Shown here piece after piece: positions 25,819-35,062 of a stretch of DNA of 64,000 bases. The position numbers were made by a program, and so were the translations under genes. Numbering within the stretch: position 1 is the first letter of the stretch; the number at the start of each line of letters is the position of its first letter. The notes below the pieces were generated by a model that ran no database searches, had not been told where the DNA came from, and saw nothing but the letters and a program-made list of their open reading frames with translations. The DNA comes from Paenibacillus arenosi (lineage in GTDB: Bacteria; Bacillota; Bacilli; Paenibacillales; Paenibacillaceae): contig NZ_JACYTN010000011.1 in NCBI RefSeq assembly GCF_014841135.1, positions 1-64,000 on the forward strand, given 5' to 3'.

Positions 25819-26487
25819 ATGAGTAATAAATCTACGCAGCAGGCCACCAAACTTACACTAAGTGTGTGGTGGGGTCTTATTACCATTCCACTATTGTTGT
25901 TTTTACTGGCTTGGGTAACTAGAAAAGTGTTAAAGCACGTTCTCCTACCAATCGATATTGCCGTCACCGACACGTTAAGGCAATGGGCTACACCAACAGT
26001 AACAAATATCGTAACCATCATTACACATATGGCAACCGATTATTTTATTATCTCGCTGGCAGCTGTAATATCAGCCTTGTTCATGCTAGTCTGGAAAAAT
26101 CGAAAGGCTGCCTTTACGCTCATCCTTGCCCTAGGTGGTGGATATTTGCTTAACGAGACGATGAAGCAAATATTTGCACGAACAAGACCGGATTGGGAGC
26201 ATTGGGTAATCGCAGACGGTTACAGTTTCCCTAGTGGACATGCTATGGTCGCAGCTGCTTTCTATGGAGTTCTTGCCTATTTACTCGTACAATGGCTTAG
26301 AGAAAAGGGAATTAGCTCTAACATAGCAACGACGGGGATAGGATGCCTTGCAAGCATACTTATTATTTGCATCGCTTTAAGCCGAGTTTACTTGGGAGTC
26401 CATTATATTACCGATGTTGTAGCAGGCATATTCGCTGGCATGCTGTGGTTTTTTATATGTATTTATGTGTACCGTAGAATTAAATAA
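25819..26487 (+). CDS. PAP2 family phosphatase
   Basis: ATG at 25819 (MSNKSTQQ) after GGAAAGGATG gives 222 aa with about six TM segments. The three PAP2 motifs are KQIFARTRP, PSGHAM and SRVYLGVHYITDV, with the catalytic histidines. Such enzymes dephosphorylate lipid phosphates such as undecaprenyl pyrophosphate or phosphatidylglycerol phosphate at the outer membrane face. Monocistronic. Confidence 0.9.
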   Translation: MSNKSTQQATKLTLSVWWGLITIPLLLFLLAWVTRKVLKHVLLPIDIAVTDTLRQWATPTVTNIVTIITHMATDYFIISLAAVISALFMLVWKNRKAAFTLILALGGGYLLNETMKQIFARTRPDWEHWVIADGYSFPSGHAMVAAAFYGVLAYLLVQWLREKGISSNIATTGIGCLASILIICIALSRVYLGVHYITDVVAGIFAGMLWFFICIYVYRRIK

Positions 26488-26557
26488 TAGACCCATCACC
26501 AAAAGGCATGTAGACAAATGAATGGATTCAAAATTCTCAGTATTAAACATCGTGATT

Positions 26558-26583
26558 GTTTCAAATGCACCTCTACCGTGTAA
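26558..26583 (+). promoter_or_regulatory. Candidate SigB promoter of the ytxH gene
   Basis: GTTTCA (26558-26563), 14 bp, GTGTAA (26578-26583). The -35 and the spacing are identical to the candidate upstream of the DUF948 gene, and the -10 differs by one base from GGGTAA. The ytxH start codon is 49 bp downstream. In B. subtilis ytxGHJ is SigB-dependent. Confidence 0.65.
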
Positions 26584-26631
26584 ATGCTCCTTAACAACAA
26601 ATTCGATTATAACGTTAAGGAGAGATGTAAG

Positions 26632-27111
26632 ATGAATACGAACCAATATACGAATCAATCACCCGCTTATAACCACGAGGTAGGATATAACACAACGAAT
26701 CAAAATAATGGGAACCATTTTGCAAAAGGACTTCTTATTGGCGGACTCGTAGGTGCTGCTGCTGCCCTGTTGTTTGCACCGAAGTCTGGTCGTGAGCTGC
26801 GACAAGATATATCCTATAAAGCTCAGTCCGTTGGTGAAATGACAAAAGACGCTGCTTGCGACTTAGGCAATAAAGCAGCTACCATCGTCAAATCCGTAGG
26901 GGAAAGAGCTGAAATCGTTGTTACGAATGTAAAAAGTGCTACGCAAGCGATCACTGACCAAGTTCAGGATGCAAAGGACGAAACGGTGCTGCACACCAAA
27001 GAAGTTATTGCGGACGCAGCAGATAACATAGCCGCTTCATCTCAAGAAGAACAAAATCCTAGAATCGTTCTCCCCCCTGAAGCTCAACTTCCAGGGTCGA
27101 TCGTTAAATAG
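26632..27111 (+). CDS. ytxH: YtxH domain general-stress protein
   Basis: ATG at 26632 after AAGGAGAGATG gives 159 aa. The YtxH core FAKGLLIGGLVGAAAALLFA and PKSGRELRQDI lies at about residues 28-60: a membrane-proximal glycine/alanine helix and the conserved SGxELR. A long helical, alanine-rich region follows. The upstream SigB-like promoter fits the general-stress role known for B. subtilis YtxH. The following gene is 15 bp downstream and likely co-transcribed. Confidence 0.82.
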   Translation: MNTNQYTNQSPAYNHEVGYNTTNQNNGNHFAKGLLIGGLVGAAAALLFAPKSGRELRQDISYKAQSVGEMTKDAACDLGNKAATIVKSVGERAEIVVTNVKSATQAITDQVQDAKDETVLHTKEVIADAADNIAASSQEEQNPRIVLPPEAQLPGSIVK

Positions 27112-27126
27112 GGAGGCTGCACCGCT

Positions 27127-27504
27127 ATGAACACAACTTCAATAGTAAGCGCCCCAGCGCAGAGGGTGCGCCATGTATTCATTCAGCATGGTTTCACAGG
27201 TATTAGCTGCAAGGAAAAAGAGACGTTCGTCCTAGGCTGGATCGATCAAGAGATGGATGAGCTGCGTGCCTCTCATGTGTTCACAGTCCCTGCCATCTAT
27301 TTACCTGACGGCAAGCTGTTGATCGAAGCTGAGAAGGCATCCTTTTCTGGCTATGGACAAGTTCCTGATAATATCCAGGCCCAAGCTCATGAACAGTTGA
27401 ACGAAATATTAGCTGCATTAAAAGACGACCGCTCTGTTCCAAGGGAAGAGACACACTCTTACAAGCCATTGGACAGCGAACGGATGCCTTTCCCAGAATC
27501 ATAA
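27127..27504 (+). CDS. Unknown small protein co-transcribed with ytxH
   Basis: 125 aa, no TM segment, no recognised domain. The N-terminal half looks beta-rich (RVRHVFIQHGFTGISCKEKE, then HVFTVPAIYLPDGKLLIEAE); the C-terminal tail is charged and likely disordered. It begins 15 bp after ytxH behind GGGAGG, so it is probably part of the same SigB-controlled transcript. Confidence 0.65.
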   Translation: MNTTSIVSAPAQRVRHVFIQHGFTGISCKEKETFVLGWIDQEMDELRASHVFTVPAIYLPDGKLLIEAEKASFSGYGQVPDNIQAQAHEQLNEILAALKDDRSVPREETHSYKPLDSERMPFPES

Positions 27505-27520
27505 TCTCTTTACCAACTAT

Positions 27521-27560
27521 AAAGAAGCTCTAGGCAGCAATCGTGCCCAGAGCTTCTTTG
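27521..27560. terminator. Terminator after the ytxH operon
   Basis: AAGAAGCTCT and AGAGCTTCTT pair perfectly, with an inner GGCA/TGCC stem, ending in TTTG. The convergent permease gene ends just beyond, so it may act on both strands. Confidence 0.8.
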
Positions 27561-27574
27561 TTTACTTCAATGTT

Positions 27575-28951
27575 CTATTTATGAATAGGACCGCGAATTT
27601 TGGAATACACGATATACCACACTAGCCCAATGACAAGCCAAATTCCGAATATGATCCAGGTTCGGAATGGCAAGTTCACCATCAACAACACACAACTTGC
27701 GATCGATAATATCGGAATGAGCGGCATAAATGGCACCACAAATCCGCGTTTCAAATTCGGATGGGAGCGGCGAAGCAAAATAACAGAGAGCCCAACCATA
27801 ACGAATGTCAGCAGCGCCCCAATGTTAGCGAGGTCAGCTAGTACCTTCAAATCCATAAAGCCTGCAATAAAGGCACTTACACCGCCTATAAACCACAATG
27901 CCACCGTTGGAGCATCATTCTTGTTCAGCTTCGTGAAGGATCGCGGAATCAATCCGTCACGACTCATCGTCATCATGACTCTTGTCGCCGCATAAATGTA
28001 TGCCAACACGACAGCAAGCATGCCGATAACAGCACCAATCGCAATAATACCCGCTACTTCATTTCTACCTACAAGATGAAGAACGTATGCCATCGCTTCT
28101 GGCACATTCAACTGTGTATAAGAGGCCATCCCCGTCATAACAACACATACGAATACGTAAATCACTGTACTAATTGCCAAGGAACCGATAATACCTTTTG
28201 GTAAATCCCGCTGCGGGTTCTTCGCATCTTCAGCAGAAGTAGAAATGGCATCAAAACCAAGGAAGGCAAAAAATACAGCTGCTGCTCCTGCTAGCACTCC
28301 GCTTGTGCCATAAGGCATAAATGGAGTCCAATTCGCAGGCTCTACGTAGAAAGCGCCAACGATAATAAAGAGCAAAATAACCCCTAGCTTTACAAATACC
28401 ATGATGTTATTAACGGTCTTACTTTCTTTTGTCCCCCGCAATAGCAACCATGTCATAAACAACACCATCAGAATGGCAGGAAGATTCACAATCCCTCCAT
28501 TAGCAGGAATGGTCATCCATTCAACAGGAATACCTATTCCAAACGAATCTAATATATTGTTCAAATAACCTGTCCAACCACTCGCCACGGCTGAAATCAT
28601 CAGAACATAAACGGCTAAGAGCGTCCAGCCCATTAAATGAGCCACCAATTCACCTACTGTAATATAGGCGTAAGTATAAGCACTTCCTCCAATCGGAACG
28701 GCTGAAGAGATTTCCGCATAGCACAATGCTGCGAATGCGCACACGATACCAGCCAAAATGAAGGAAAGAATTACTGCAGGGCCTGCATCTCTTGCTGCGA
28801 CCAAGCCTGTAAGTACCATAACGCCTGTCCCGATAATTGCACCCATGCCTAGCAAAGTTAGGTCAAGTGCTCCTAATGTTTTCGAACCTTTTCTGTCATT
28901 GCTTTGAGCAAGCAGCTTGTTCACATCTTTTTTACGAAACCAATCTTTCAT
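27575..28951 (-). CDS. APC family amino acid permease (YfnA/CAT-like)
   Basis: ATG at 28951 (MKDWFRKKDV) gives 458 aa with 12 TM segments. LTLLGMGAIIGTGVMVLTGL and the later AFLGFDAISTSAEDAKNPQRD are signatures of the cationic amino acid transporter/YfnA branch. It probably imports amino acids by proton symport. No riboswitch or T-box is evident upstream. The frame extends to 29017 without a ribosome binding site, so that start is not used. Confidence 0.88.
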   Translation of the reverse strand: MKDWFRKKDVNKLLAQSNDRKGSKTLGALDLTLLGMGAIIGTGVMVLTGLVAARDAGPAVILSFILAGIVCAFAALCYAEISSAVPIGGSAYTYAYITVGELVAHLMGWTLLAVYVLMISAVASGWTGYLNNILDSFGIGIPVEWMTIPANGGIVNLPAILMVLFMTWLLLRGTKESKTVNNIMVFVKLGVILLFIIVGAFYVEPANWTPFMPYGTSGVLAGAAAVFFAFLGFDAISTSAEDAKNPQRDLPKGIIGSLAISTVIYVFVCVVMTGMASYTQLNVPEAMAYVLHLVGRNEVAGIIAIGAVIGMLAVVLAYIYAATRVMMTMSRDGLIPRSFTKLNKNDAPTVALWFIGGVSAFIAGFMDLKVLADLANIGALLTFVMVGLSVILLRRSHPNLKRGFVVPFMPLIPILSIASCVLLMVNLPFRTWIIFGIWLVIGLVWYIVYSKIRGPIHK

Positions 28952-29059
28952 TGTTGTTTGCTGCACCCCTCTAGATGTCCAACATGTTGTTGTAAGGTCA
29001 TATTTTATCATGCCCATCTTTTACGAAGAAGCCTACAAATGTTGGGGGTTACCCATCAC

Positions 29060-29106
29060 GAAAAAGCATGCTTGTCCTGTGCATTAGTGCAAGAACAGCA
29101 TGCTTA
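29060..29106 (-). terminator. Terminator of the sigB operon
   Basis: AAGCATGC (29064-) pairs with GCATGCTT (-29105), with further pairing towards the loop. On the minus strand it runs into TTTTTCG. It lies about 90 bp past the sigB stop. Confidence 0.75.
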
Positions 29107-29192
29107 TGTAGATGTTATAGATTCAAGGGATATTATAATCTGATAATCATTACCAAAATCATCTACAGCGTTCAATGTGAATTGCTTTATCA

Positions 29193-29963
29193 TCATCGAA
29201 CGAGATCGTGATTCGTCAAAATGTTCTTCAACTTTTCTGTTGCCCTTCGCTGGATGCGCGATACACTCATTTGTGATACACCAAGCTGCTCAGCAACCGT
29301 ACGTTGCGATAGTCCTTGTTCAAATATAAGCATGAGTACCTTTACTTCTTCTTGCTTTAACTGTTTCATCGCCTCAAGCAAATCCATCTTATGCTCAACG
29401 GATTCGTAATCATTCGCTTCCGAACTAATTAATTCCCCTAATGTAGCCGCACTCTCATCCTGAGACAGTGGCGTATCTAACGATACATAATGATAACATT
29501 CCCTACCTGCCAACACTTCAACTGTCTCTTCCACAGAAAGCTCCAAGCGGGCAGCAATTTCATCGATACTTGGGGATCGCTCTAATTGAATCGTTAATTC
29601 ATCGATCGTCTGCTGAACAACTGCACCTTTTTCTTTAATTCTCCTCGGCACCTGGATGTACCAAGACTTGTCTCGCAAATAATTTTTCATATGGCCGATC
29701 ATACTCTTCATCGCATATGCCTCGAACGGCACTCCCATAAGAGGATCAAACTGCTGTAGCAAGCGAATCATAGCCATATTCCCTACTTGCATCAAATCTT
29801 CATACAAATCTGGTCGGTTACGTGATATTTTGCCTGCGGCCATTTTAACCATCGGCTCGTATTTTTGGATGAGAACGGTAGCAATGTCATTGTCGTGGCT
29901 TTGTTGATACAGGCGGATTAGTTCATTTGCATCCTCGGTCATTTTAGGATGTGGAATTGTCAT
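29193..29963 (-). CDS. sigB: RNA polymerase sigma factor SigB
   Basis: 256 aa, SigB/SigF/SigG group. Region 2 is at about residues 40-90 (RPDLYEDLMQVGNMAMIRLL, then PFEAYAMKSMIGHMKNYLRD), region 3 at 95-150 and region 4 at 200-250 (EVKVLMLIFEQGLSQRTVAE, then SQMSVSRIQRRATEKLK). The gene order rsbV-rsbW-sigB and the 4-bp overlap with rsbW identify it as SigB, the general-stress factor, rather than a sporulation sigma. Last gene of the operon. Confidence 0.93.
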   Translation of the reverse strand: MTIPHPKMTEDANELIRLYQQSHDNDIATVLIQKYEPMVKMAAGKISRNRPDLYEDLMQVGNMAMIRLLQQFDPLMGVPFEAYAMKSMIGHMKNYLRDKSWYIQVPRRIKEKGAVVQQTIDELTIQLERSPSIDEIAARLELSVEETVEVLAGRECYHYVSLDTPLSQDESAATLGELISSEANDYESVEHKMDLLEAMKQLKQEEVKVLMLIFEQGLSQRTVAEQLGVSQMSVSRIQRRATEKLKNILTNHDLVR

Positions 29964-30418
29964 TTGGCCTCCCCGATTGCCAGAACCCGCTTCATCATCT
30001 TAACTTCCGTACCACGACCGTCTTGACTAGAAATGCTCACATCATCCATTAGTGCCTGCATCAGATAGAAGCCTAATCCACCTGCCTGAACATCATCCAA
30101 TGACTTATCATGCCATCCTGTTGCATGACCAAATTTGTCATTTGCCATAAAGCTTGATCCTTGATCTCGGATCGTCAGTTCTAATTCATGGTCACCGATA
30201 TCAAAAATAACATCTACCACGCCGCCTTCTTGGCTATATGCATACAACACCGCGTTGTTACACGCTTCTGAAACGGCTACTTTCATATCTTCAATTTCTT
30301 CATAGGAAAATCCGATTCTGCTGGCTATACCATACAAAGTAAGGCGCACCACATCGACATAATCAGCTTGTGCAGGCAAGCTTAACTTCACTTGCTGCTT
30401 TGTTTTTACCTCTGCCAT
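29960..30418 (-). CDS. rsbW: Anti-sigma B factor / serine kinase RsbW
   Basis: 152 aa GHKL-fold serine kinase that binds SigB and phosphorylates RsbV. The N-box is VAVSEACNNAVLYAY, the G1-box is ELTIRDQGSSF, and GGLGFYLMQALMDDV follows. It starts 36 bp after rsbV and overlaps sigB by 4 bp, keeping the two in balance. Confidence 0.93.
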   Translation of the reverse strand: MAEVKTKQQVKLSLPAQADYVDVVRLTLYGIASRIGFSYEEIEDMKVAVSEACNNAVLYAYSQEGGVVDVIFDIGDHELELTIRDQGSSFMANDKFGHATGWHDKSLDDVQAGGLGFYLMQALMDDVSISSQDGRGTEVKMMKRVLAIGEAK

Positions 30419-30454
30419 GTTTACTTATCCTTTCACCCTCATATTCGCTTTATA

Positions 30455-30772
30455 TTAGCGCTGTGGAATTAAAAACTTAGAAATGCCTGTCACATCAAAC
30501 AACTTTTGTACATGCGGTGGAACATTCTCCACATAGAAAGGCGCCTGCTCGGCATGCCGGACTTTTAAAATGGAAATGAGTATTCCTATCCCTGTGCTGT
30601 CAATGTAAGACAGCTCGCTTAAATCCAATGTCAGTCTAGTGCTAGGGTCTACCGCCAAAGGCTCCATCATTGTACGGAATTCACCTGCTGCTGCCAGATC
30701 CAGTTCACCCTGGAGCTTGACACGAATACCGTCTGCTTCATTTAACGTAACTGCTGTAAACTTGTGGCTCAT
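30455..30772 (-). CDS. rsbV: Anti-anti-sigma factor RsbV
   Basis: 105 aa STAS-domain protein. The phospho-acceptor is S59 in LSYIDSTGIGILISIL. In unphosphorylated form it releases SigB from RsbW; the PP2C protein encoded at 33007 is its likely phosphatase. No clear SigB promoter was found directly upstream. Confidence 0.92.
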   Translation of the reverse strand: MSHKFTAVTLNEADGIRVKLQGELDLAAAGEFRTMMEPLAVDPSTRLTLDLSELSYIDSTGIGILISILKVRHAEQAPFYVENVPPHVQKLFDVTGISKFLIPQR

Positions 30773-30876
30773 ATATTCTCTCCCCTAAATAAACGACATG
30801 AATAGTTTCGTTCTGCTCAAATACCTTCATTGCTTTATCTCTTTGTACTTAAACATGCTCCACCATGTTTGAAACA

Positions 30877-32091
30877 CTATATATTACGTTCTTCATCAAT
30901 AATTTTCGCACGAACGTAAAATTGTACAAATGTTCCTTTTTCACTAGGCAAAATGTTTATTTCCCCGTCCATCGCTTGTACGATTGTTTGGCAAATAGCT
31001 AAGCCCAATCCGCTTCCACCATATTTCCTGCTCAAGGATGAATCCAACTGGAAAAATGGCTGAAAAAGACCTGTTTTCTTCCCTTCTGGTATTCCAATCC
31101 CTGTGTCCCTTATCTCAAATTGTATCCAACAGTCATCTTGTTCTTGATGAAGCGACAACAGCTTGATCGTTACCTCAATTGAACCTTCTGCTGTAAATTT
31201 AACTGCGTTGCCAATTACATTTACTAACACTTGGCGCAATCGCTCCCTATCTCCACTAAGATAAGTCGGAATATGCTCATCTATATCCAAGGATAAGATT
31301 ACGTTTCTCTGGATGACTTCAGAAGCGAACAAAGCCAACACTTCATGCGCCACTTCATGGATCGAAAATGGATACATGTCCAGCTCAAGCCCACCTGATT
31401 CTAGCTTCGTAAAGTCCAAAATGCGATTGAGCGTTTTCACCAGCGAATCGGCACTGTTATAAATATATTTGGCGTAATTTCTCTGTTCTTCCGTCAGATC
31501 ACTATCAAGCAGCAAATCTACCATACCTAGCACTCCATTCATAGGAGTTCGTATTTCATGACTCATCATCGTAAGAAATTGCGTACGAACGGATGCAGCA
31601 CGTTCAGCCTCTTCTTTTGCTATTTCGAGCTCTTTATTCATCCGCTCTAGTTCTTCTGTCTTCTGCTGAAGCAGCATTTTCTTCGCCTGCAATCTTTTCT
31701 GGGCTTGGAACATCCCTACGAAACTAGCAATCTTCGACTTGAGAATATGAGGGATGAATGGCTTAACCATATAATCAATCCCTCCGGCTGAATAACCAGC
31801 AAATAAATGCTCGGTATCCGTATAATTAGCCGATATAAATATGATTGGAATATGCTGCGTCTTCTCACGCGACTTAATCCACTTGGCTGTTTCAATTCCA
31901 TCCATCCCAGGCATCTGCACATCCAGTACAATGACAGCAAATTGTTCCTTCATCAACTGCCGAAGCGCTTCTTCACCCGATGACGCCGTAACTAAACGGT
32001 AATTCTCATCTGACAATACCGCTTCTAGCGCTAACAAGTTCTCAGGATAATCGTCTACCAGCAAAATATTAATAGGCTCTAACGTAGGCAT
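30877..32091 (-). CDS. REC-histidine kinase, soluble (RsbK-like input kinase)
   Basis: 404 aa, no TM. A receiver domain covers about residues 8-125 ([16 protein letters not shown], phospho-acceptor in [15 protein letters not shown]). A coiled coil covers about 130-170, HisKA about 172-235 ([15 protein letters not shown]), and the ATPase follows with [23 protein letters not shown] and [14 protein letters not shown]. The order REC-HK differs from RsbK of the B. cereus group, which is a membrane-bound HK with a C-terminal receiver. The position between CheR and rsbV suggests it drives the REC-PP2C phosphatase. Confidence 0.85.
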   Translation of the reverse strand: MPTLEPINILLVDDYPENLLALEAVLSDENYRLVTASSGEEALRQLMKEQFAVIVLDVQMPGMDGIETAKWIKSREKTQHIPIIFISANYTDTEHLFAGYSAGGIDYMVKPFIPHILKSKIASFVGMFQAQKRLQAKKMLLQQKTEELERMNKELEIAKEEAERAASVRTQFLTMMSHEIRTPMNGVLGMVDLLLDSDLTEEQRNYAKYIYNSADSLVKTLNRILDFTKLESGGLELDMYPFSIHEVAHEVLALFASEVIQRNVILSLDIDEHIPTYLSGDRERLRQVLVNVIGNAVKFTAEGSIEVTIKLLSLHQEQDDCWIQFEIRDTGIGIPEGKKTGLFQPFFQLDSSLSRKYGGSGLGLAICQTIVQAMDGEINILPSEKGTFVQFYVRAKIIDEERNI

Positions 32092-32117
32092 GCTGCCTCC
32101 ATGCCCCCCTTAATGAA

Positions 32118-32984
32118 TTATCTTATTTTCCGATAGATCTTCTCATTGAAATCTAGCTCTTCATAAGAAGATTCACATTGTGTAAAGTGCAAAGACTCTT
32201 TTGAACCAAGTACCAATATACCATTGTGGCTTAAGCTCTCATAGAACAGCCGGTGTACACGATTGCGCAGTTGGTCATTAAAATAAATCATTACATTGCG
32301 ACAAAACACTACGTTGAACTCATTGAACGACATATCCGTAGCAAGATTATGATCGGCAAAAATCATATTTTCACGCAGAAAAGGATTCAATATGACCGTC
32401 CCTTCATCTGTTGCCGAATAGTATTCTGAGAACGAGCGCTTGCCGCCAGCTTCCAAATAATTTTTCGTATACTGTTTCATCTTATCCAAAGAACAGATTC
32501 CTTCTTTAGCTGTTTGCAAAGATAGGCTATTCATATCTGTTGCATATAACCGTGTTCGGTCGTATAAGCCTTCTTCTTGAAGAAGAATAGCCATGGAGTA
32601 CACTTCTTCTCCAGTCGAGCAGCCTGCATGCCAAATACGTATAGAAGAAAGTGACCTCAACTTAGGAACTACTTTCTCCCGAAACGCCTTGAACATGGAA
32701 GGATCGCGAAACATTTCTGTCACTGGTATGGACAGATTACGCACAAATCTATCTACACAATCAGGATCAGATAGTACCTTGCCTTGTAATGCTGAAATCG
32801 AATGAAGCTGCTCACGAAAAATTTGATGCCATATTCGGCGCTTCAGTGACGGATAAGCATAATCTCTAAAGTCATACCCATACATTCGGTATACACCTTC
32901 CAAGAGCAGCTCAATCTCGATTCGCTCACGAACCTCATCTCGATCCGTGCTATTATTATCTACTTCTTGCCTACGTTCATTCAC
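32118..32984 (-). CDS. CheR-family methyltransferase (RsbM-like)
   Basis: 288 aa. The N-terminal CheR_N domain (YGYDFRDYAYPSLKRRI, then LSIPVTEMFRDPSMF) is followed by the SAM-binding domain (IRIWHAGCSTGEEVYSMAIL, then FNEFNVVFCRNVMIYFND and LVLGSKESLHF). Chemotaxis CheR normally comes with CheB and MCPs; neither is nearby. In the B. cereus group an RsbM methylase adjusts the SigB-activating kinase RsbK. The analogous position here suggests the same job, by inference. Confidence 0.85.
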   Translation of the reverse strand: MNERRQEVDNNSTDRDEVRERIEIELLLEGVYRMYGYDFRDYAYPSLKRRIWHQIFREQLHSISALQGKVLSDPDCVDRFVRNLSIPVTEMFRDPSMFKAFREKVVPKLRSLSSIRIWHAGCSTGEEVYSMAILLQEEGLYDRTRLYATDMNSLSLQTAKEGICSLDKMKQYTKNYLEAGGKRSFSEYYSATDEGTVILNPFLRENMIFADHNLATDMSFNEFNVVFCRNVMIYFNDQLRNRVHRLFYESLSHNGILVLGSKESLHFTQCESSYEELDFNEKIYRKIR

Positions 32985-33006
32985 CCGGTCTCGTTATCCC
33001 CCTTTC

Positions 33007-34173
33007 CTACACGTCTTGTCTATGATGTACGTCTACCCATACAAGGCACTTATCATCCTCATGTAAACTTTCATTGGCGAACAATTGCTCCCACGCCACT
33101 GAATCATCAACATCTGATTCTGTCTTCACCAATTGTGTCAAATTCGCTATCGCCGTATCTAAAGATTGGACAGTTGACTCTACCAACCCATCCGTATACA
33201 GACCAATTCGGAAACGATGTGTACAAGATATTTCCTTGACAGCAATGTGTAGCTCAGGGAACATCCCGACTGGATGACCTGTCGTCTCCATTTGAACCAC
33301 TTCACCATTATCCATGACAACAATGCCAGGAGGATGGCCTGCATTGGCGTAATGAATGACATCATTCTTCGTGTCTACAATCATGTAAATGGCCGTCATA
33401 TAATATAGCGTCAAGCTGTCATTCATATAAAGTTGATCAAACTTGGCATTCAACTGCTGCAGCACAATATCAGGAGATGCCTCACTTTTGACTGATGTAC
33501 GCAATGCGGATGCAATATACATACACAACAATGCTGATGACACACCATGTCCCATCATATCTAAAATAAGTACACCATATTTGCCGTTGCTAAGCGGGAA
33601 CCATGCATACAAGTCTCCTGCCAGCTCTTCTGAAGGTCGATAAATCGCCTTGATCGTAATGGCTTGATCTTCATACGGCTCGGTTAATACCGATTCTTGA
33701 ACTTTGGCAGCAAGTCGAAGCTCTTGGCGAATATGGGAATCACGTTCTTTATGCCAATCCTTCTCTTGCTTCAATCGAAGTGCGAGTCTAATCCGAGCCA
33801 ACAGCTCAATTCGGTTGACAGGCTTGGTCACATAATCAACTGCACCTGCATCCAATGCATCTGCGAGTATGTTCGAATCCGCTACTGCAGTCACCATAAT
33901 AATCGGAATATCACGTAGATGATTTAACTGCTGTATATGTCTGCAAGCCTGCAAACCGTCGATTTCAGGCATCATCATATCTAGTAAAATAAGATCAACA
34001 TCCGGCTCTTTTGGATGAGCGTCTTCCACTGCACCTGAATAATCGAGTCCTAATTGCTGGTACATCTCTTGTGCACAAGAAGCCGTAGAAATGTGTTGGT
34101 ATCCGTCTTTACGCAATATTTCTCGGATAAGCATGACGTTCGTTGGATTATCATCTACAACAAGTATGTTCAT
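33007..34173 (-). CDS. Response regulator with PP2C (SpoIIE-type) phosphatase domain (RsbY/RsbP-like)
   Basis: 388 aa. A receiver domain covers about residues 1-130 (MNILVVDDNPTNVMLI, phospho-acceptor in DLILLDMMMPEIDG). A short helical linker precedes the PP2C domain at about 175-385, with metal-binding aspartates in LAGDLYAWFPLSNGKYGVLI, DMMGHGVSSAL and ...EDDKCLVWV. It should dephosphorylate RsbV-P when its receiver is phosphorylated. It is the first gene of the whole minus-strand stress cluster. Confidence 0.87.
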   Translation of the reverse strand: MNILVVDDNPTNVMLIREILRKDGYQHISTASCAQEMYQQLGLDYSGAVEDAHPKEPDVDLILLDMMMPEIDGLQACRHIQQLNHLRDIPIIMVTAVADSNILADALDAGAVDYVTKPVNRIELLARIRLALRLKQEKDWHKERDSHIRQELRLAAKVQESVLTEPYEDQAITIKAIYRPSEELAGDLYAWFPLSNGKYGVLILDMMGHGVSSALLCMYIASALRTSVKSEASPDIVLQQLNAKFDQLYMNDSLTLYYMTAIYMIVDTKNDVIHYANAGHPPGIVVMDNGEVVQMETTGHPVGMFPELHIAVKEISCTHRFRIGLYTDGLVESTVQSLDTAIANLTQLVKTESDVDDSVAWEQLFANESLHEDDKCLVWVDVHHRQDV

Positions 34174-34194
34174 AGAAAAATCCTCCTTTCTCTG

Positions 34195-34219
34195 TTACCC
34201 ACTATTTATTATGATACAC
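34195..34219 (-). promoter_or_regulatory. Weak SigB promoter candidate upstream of the REC-PP2C gene
   Basis: Minus strand: GGGTAA (34195-34200) is a perfect SigB -10 but the -35 GTGTAT (34214-34219, 13-bp spacer) matches only half of GTTTCA. It would give positive autoregulation of the cluster. The call is tentative. Confidence 0.35.
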
Positions 34220-34306
34220 TGCACATCTATATCGGGCTACTTTATCGTTGAATTACATAGACATTAAGCATAATTGCAATGTTATATTACCCCGTCTATT
34301 TCAGCA

Positions 34307-34342
34307 TAAAAGACCGACTATCTTATCGCGATAATCGGCCTC
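34307..34342 (-). terminator. Terminator of the DUF948 gene
   Basis: On the minus strand GCCGA and TCGGTC flank an inner TTATCG-CGATAA palindrome and lead into TTTTATG, 62 bp past the DUF948 stop. Confidence 0.6.
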
Positions 34343-34403
34343 CCCTGAGCGTATCTATGATCGATAATCCATGACTGTGTAAAGATACTCAGCAGCTAGT
34401 CAG

Positions 34404-34925
34404 CTAAGATTTCGAGTTAATCGCACGGAACACCTTCCATACTTGCGCTCCTGCATCTACCCACGAATACCAATTTGGCTGACAACTTGCTTGCTGAGGT
34501 ATTGATGAAGAAGGCGATTCTATCGTTCCCATTGGCGACGAGCTCACAGCCGATTGTTGTTGAGGGCGCCCAGAATGTTGCCGCTTGTCCATTGATGCCT
34601 TCCCGCGAAGACCGTTTGCAAATCCAGCGGATACTTCTTTTACTGCCAACGTTACCTCACTTAAAGCCTCACCTGCATGCTGCATCGAATCTGTGATCGG
34701 CTCCAGCTTACTTAACTGATGTTGGATACTTGCCGTAACTTCATTCGCATTGCGCGCCACAGCTTGTAGGTCTGTATTTAACGACTCAATCGTACGCTGC
34801 ACATTTTCAAGGGTAGCGGAAGCACGCTCCAATGACTGATTAGCCGCCTTTAACGTCTGAATCATAAAATAGACGAGTACAACGAATGCGATAGCTGCAA
34901 TACTAACACTTATTTGTAAAATCAT
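34404..34925 (-). CDS. DUF948 domain protein (YtxG-like)
   Basis: ATG at 34925 after GAGAGGGACC gives 173 aa. One N-terminal TM helix (MILQISVSIAAIAFVVLVYF) precedes a coiled-coil of about 90 residues with heptads (LERASATLENVQRTIESLN). The C-terminal third is serine-rich and probably disordered. DUF948 includes B. subtilis YtxG, partner of YtxH in a SigB-dependent operon. A near-consensus SigB promoter lies upstream. Confidence 0.8.
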   Translation of the reverse strand: MILQISVSIAAIAFVVLVYFMIQTLKAANQSLERASATLENVQRTIESLNTDLQAVARNANEVTASIQHQLSKLEPITDSMQHAGEALSEVTLAVKEVSAGFANGLRGKASMDKRQHSGRPQQQSAVSSSPMGTIESPSSSIPQQASCQPNWYSWVDAGAQVWKVFRAINSKS

Positions 34926-35010
34926 AGACGGTCCCTCTCTTTCAAACATGCTGTAAACGCATGTTCTGTTCATATCCGATGCCATTCTTTAACACGATTG
35001 TATAGGATGA

Positions 35011-35036
35011 TTACCCGGTGCATCTTAGGCTGAAAC
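35011..35036 (-). promoter_or_regulatory. SigB promoter of the DUF948 gene
   Basis: Minus strand GTTTCA (35031-35036), 14-bp spacer, GGGTAA (35011-35016). This fits the SigB consensus GTTTaa-N12-14-GGGTAt closely. The DUF948 ATG is 86 bp downstream. Confidence 0.75.
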
Positions 35037-35062
35037 AACTGCAGTACACGATAAACTTGCCT

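Noticed and set aside
30773-30876. SigB promoter directly upstream of rsbV
   Set aside because: GTTTCA and GTTTAA occur on the minus strand, but no GGGTAA-like -10 lies at 12-15 bp from either.
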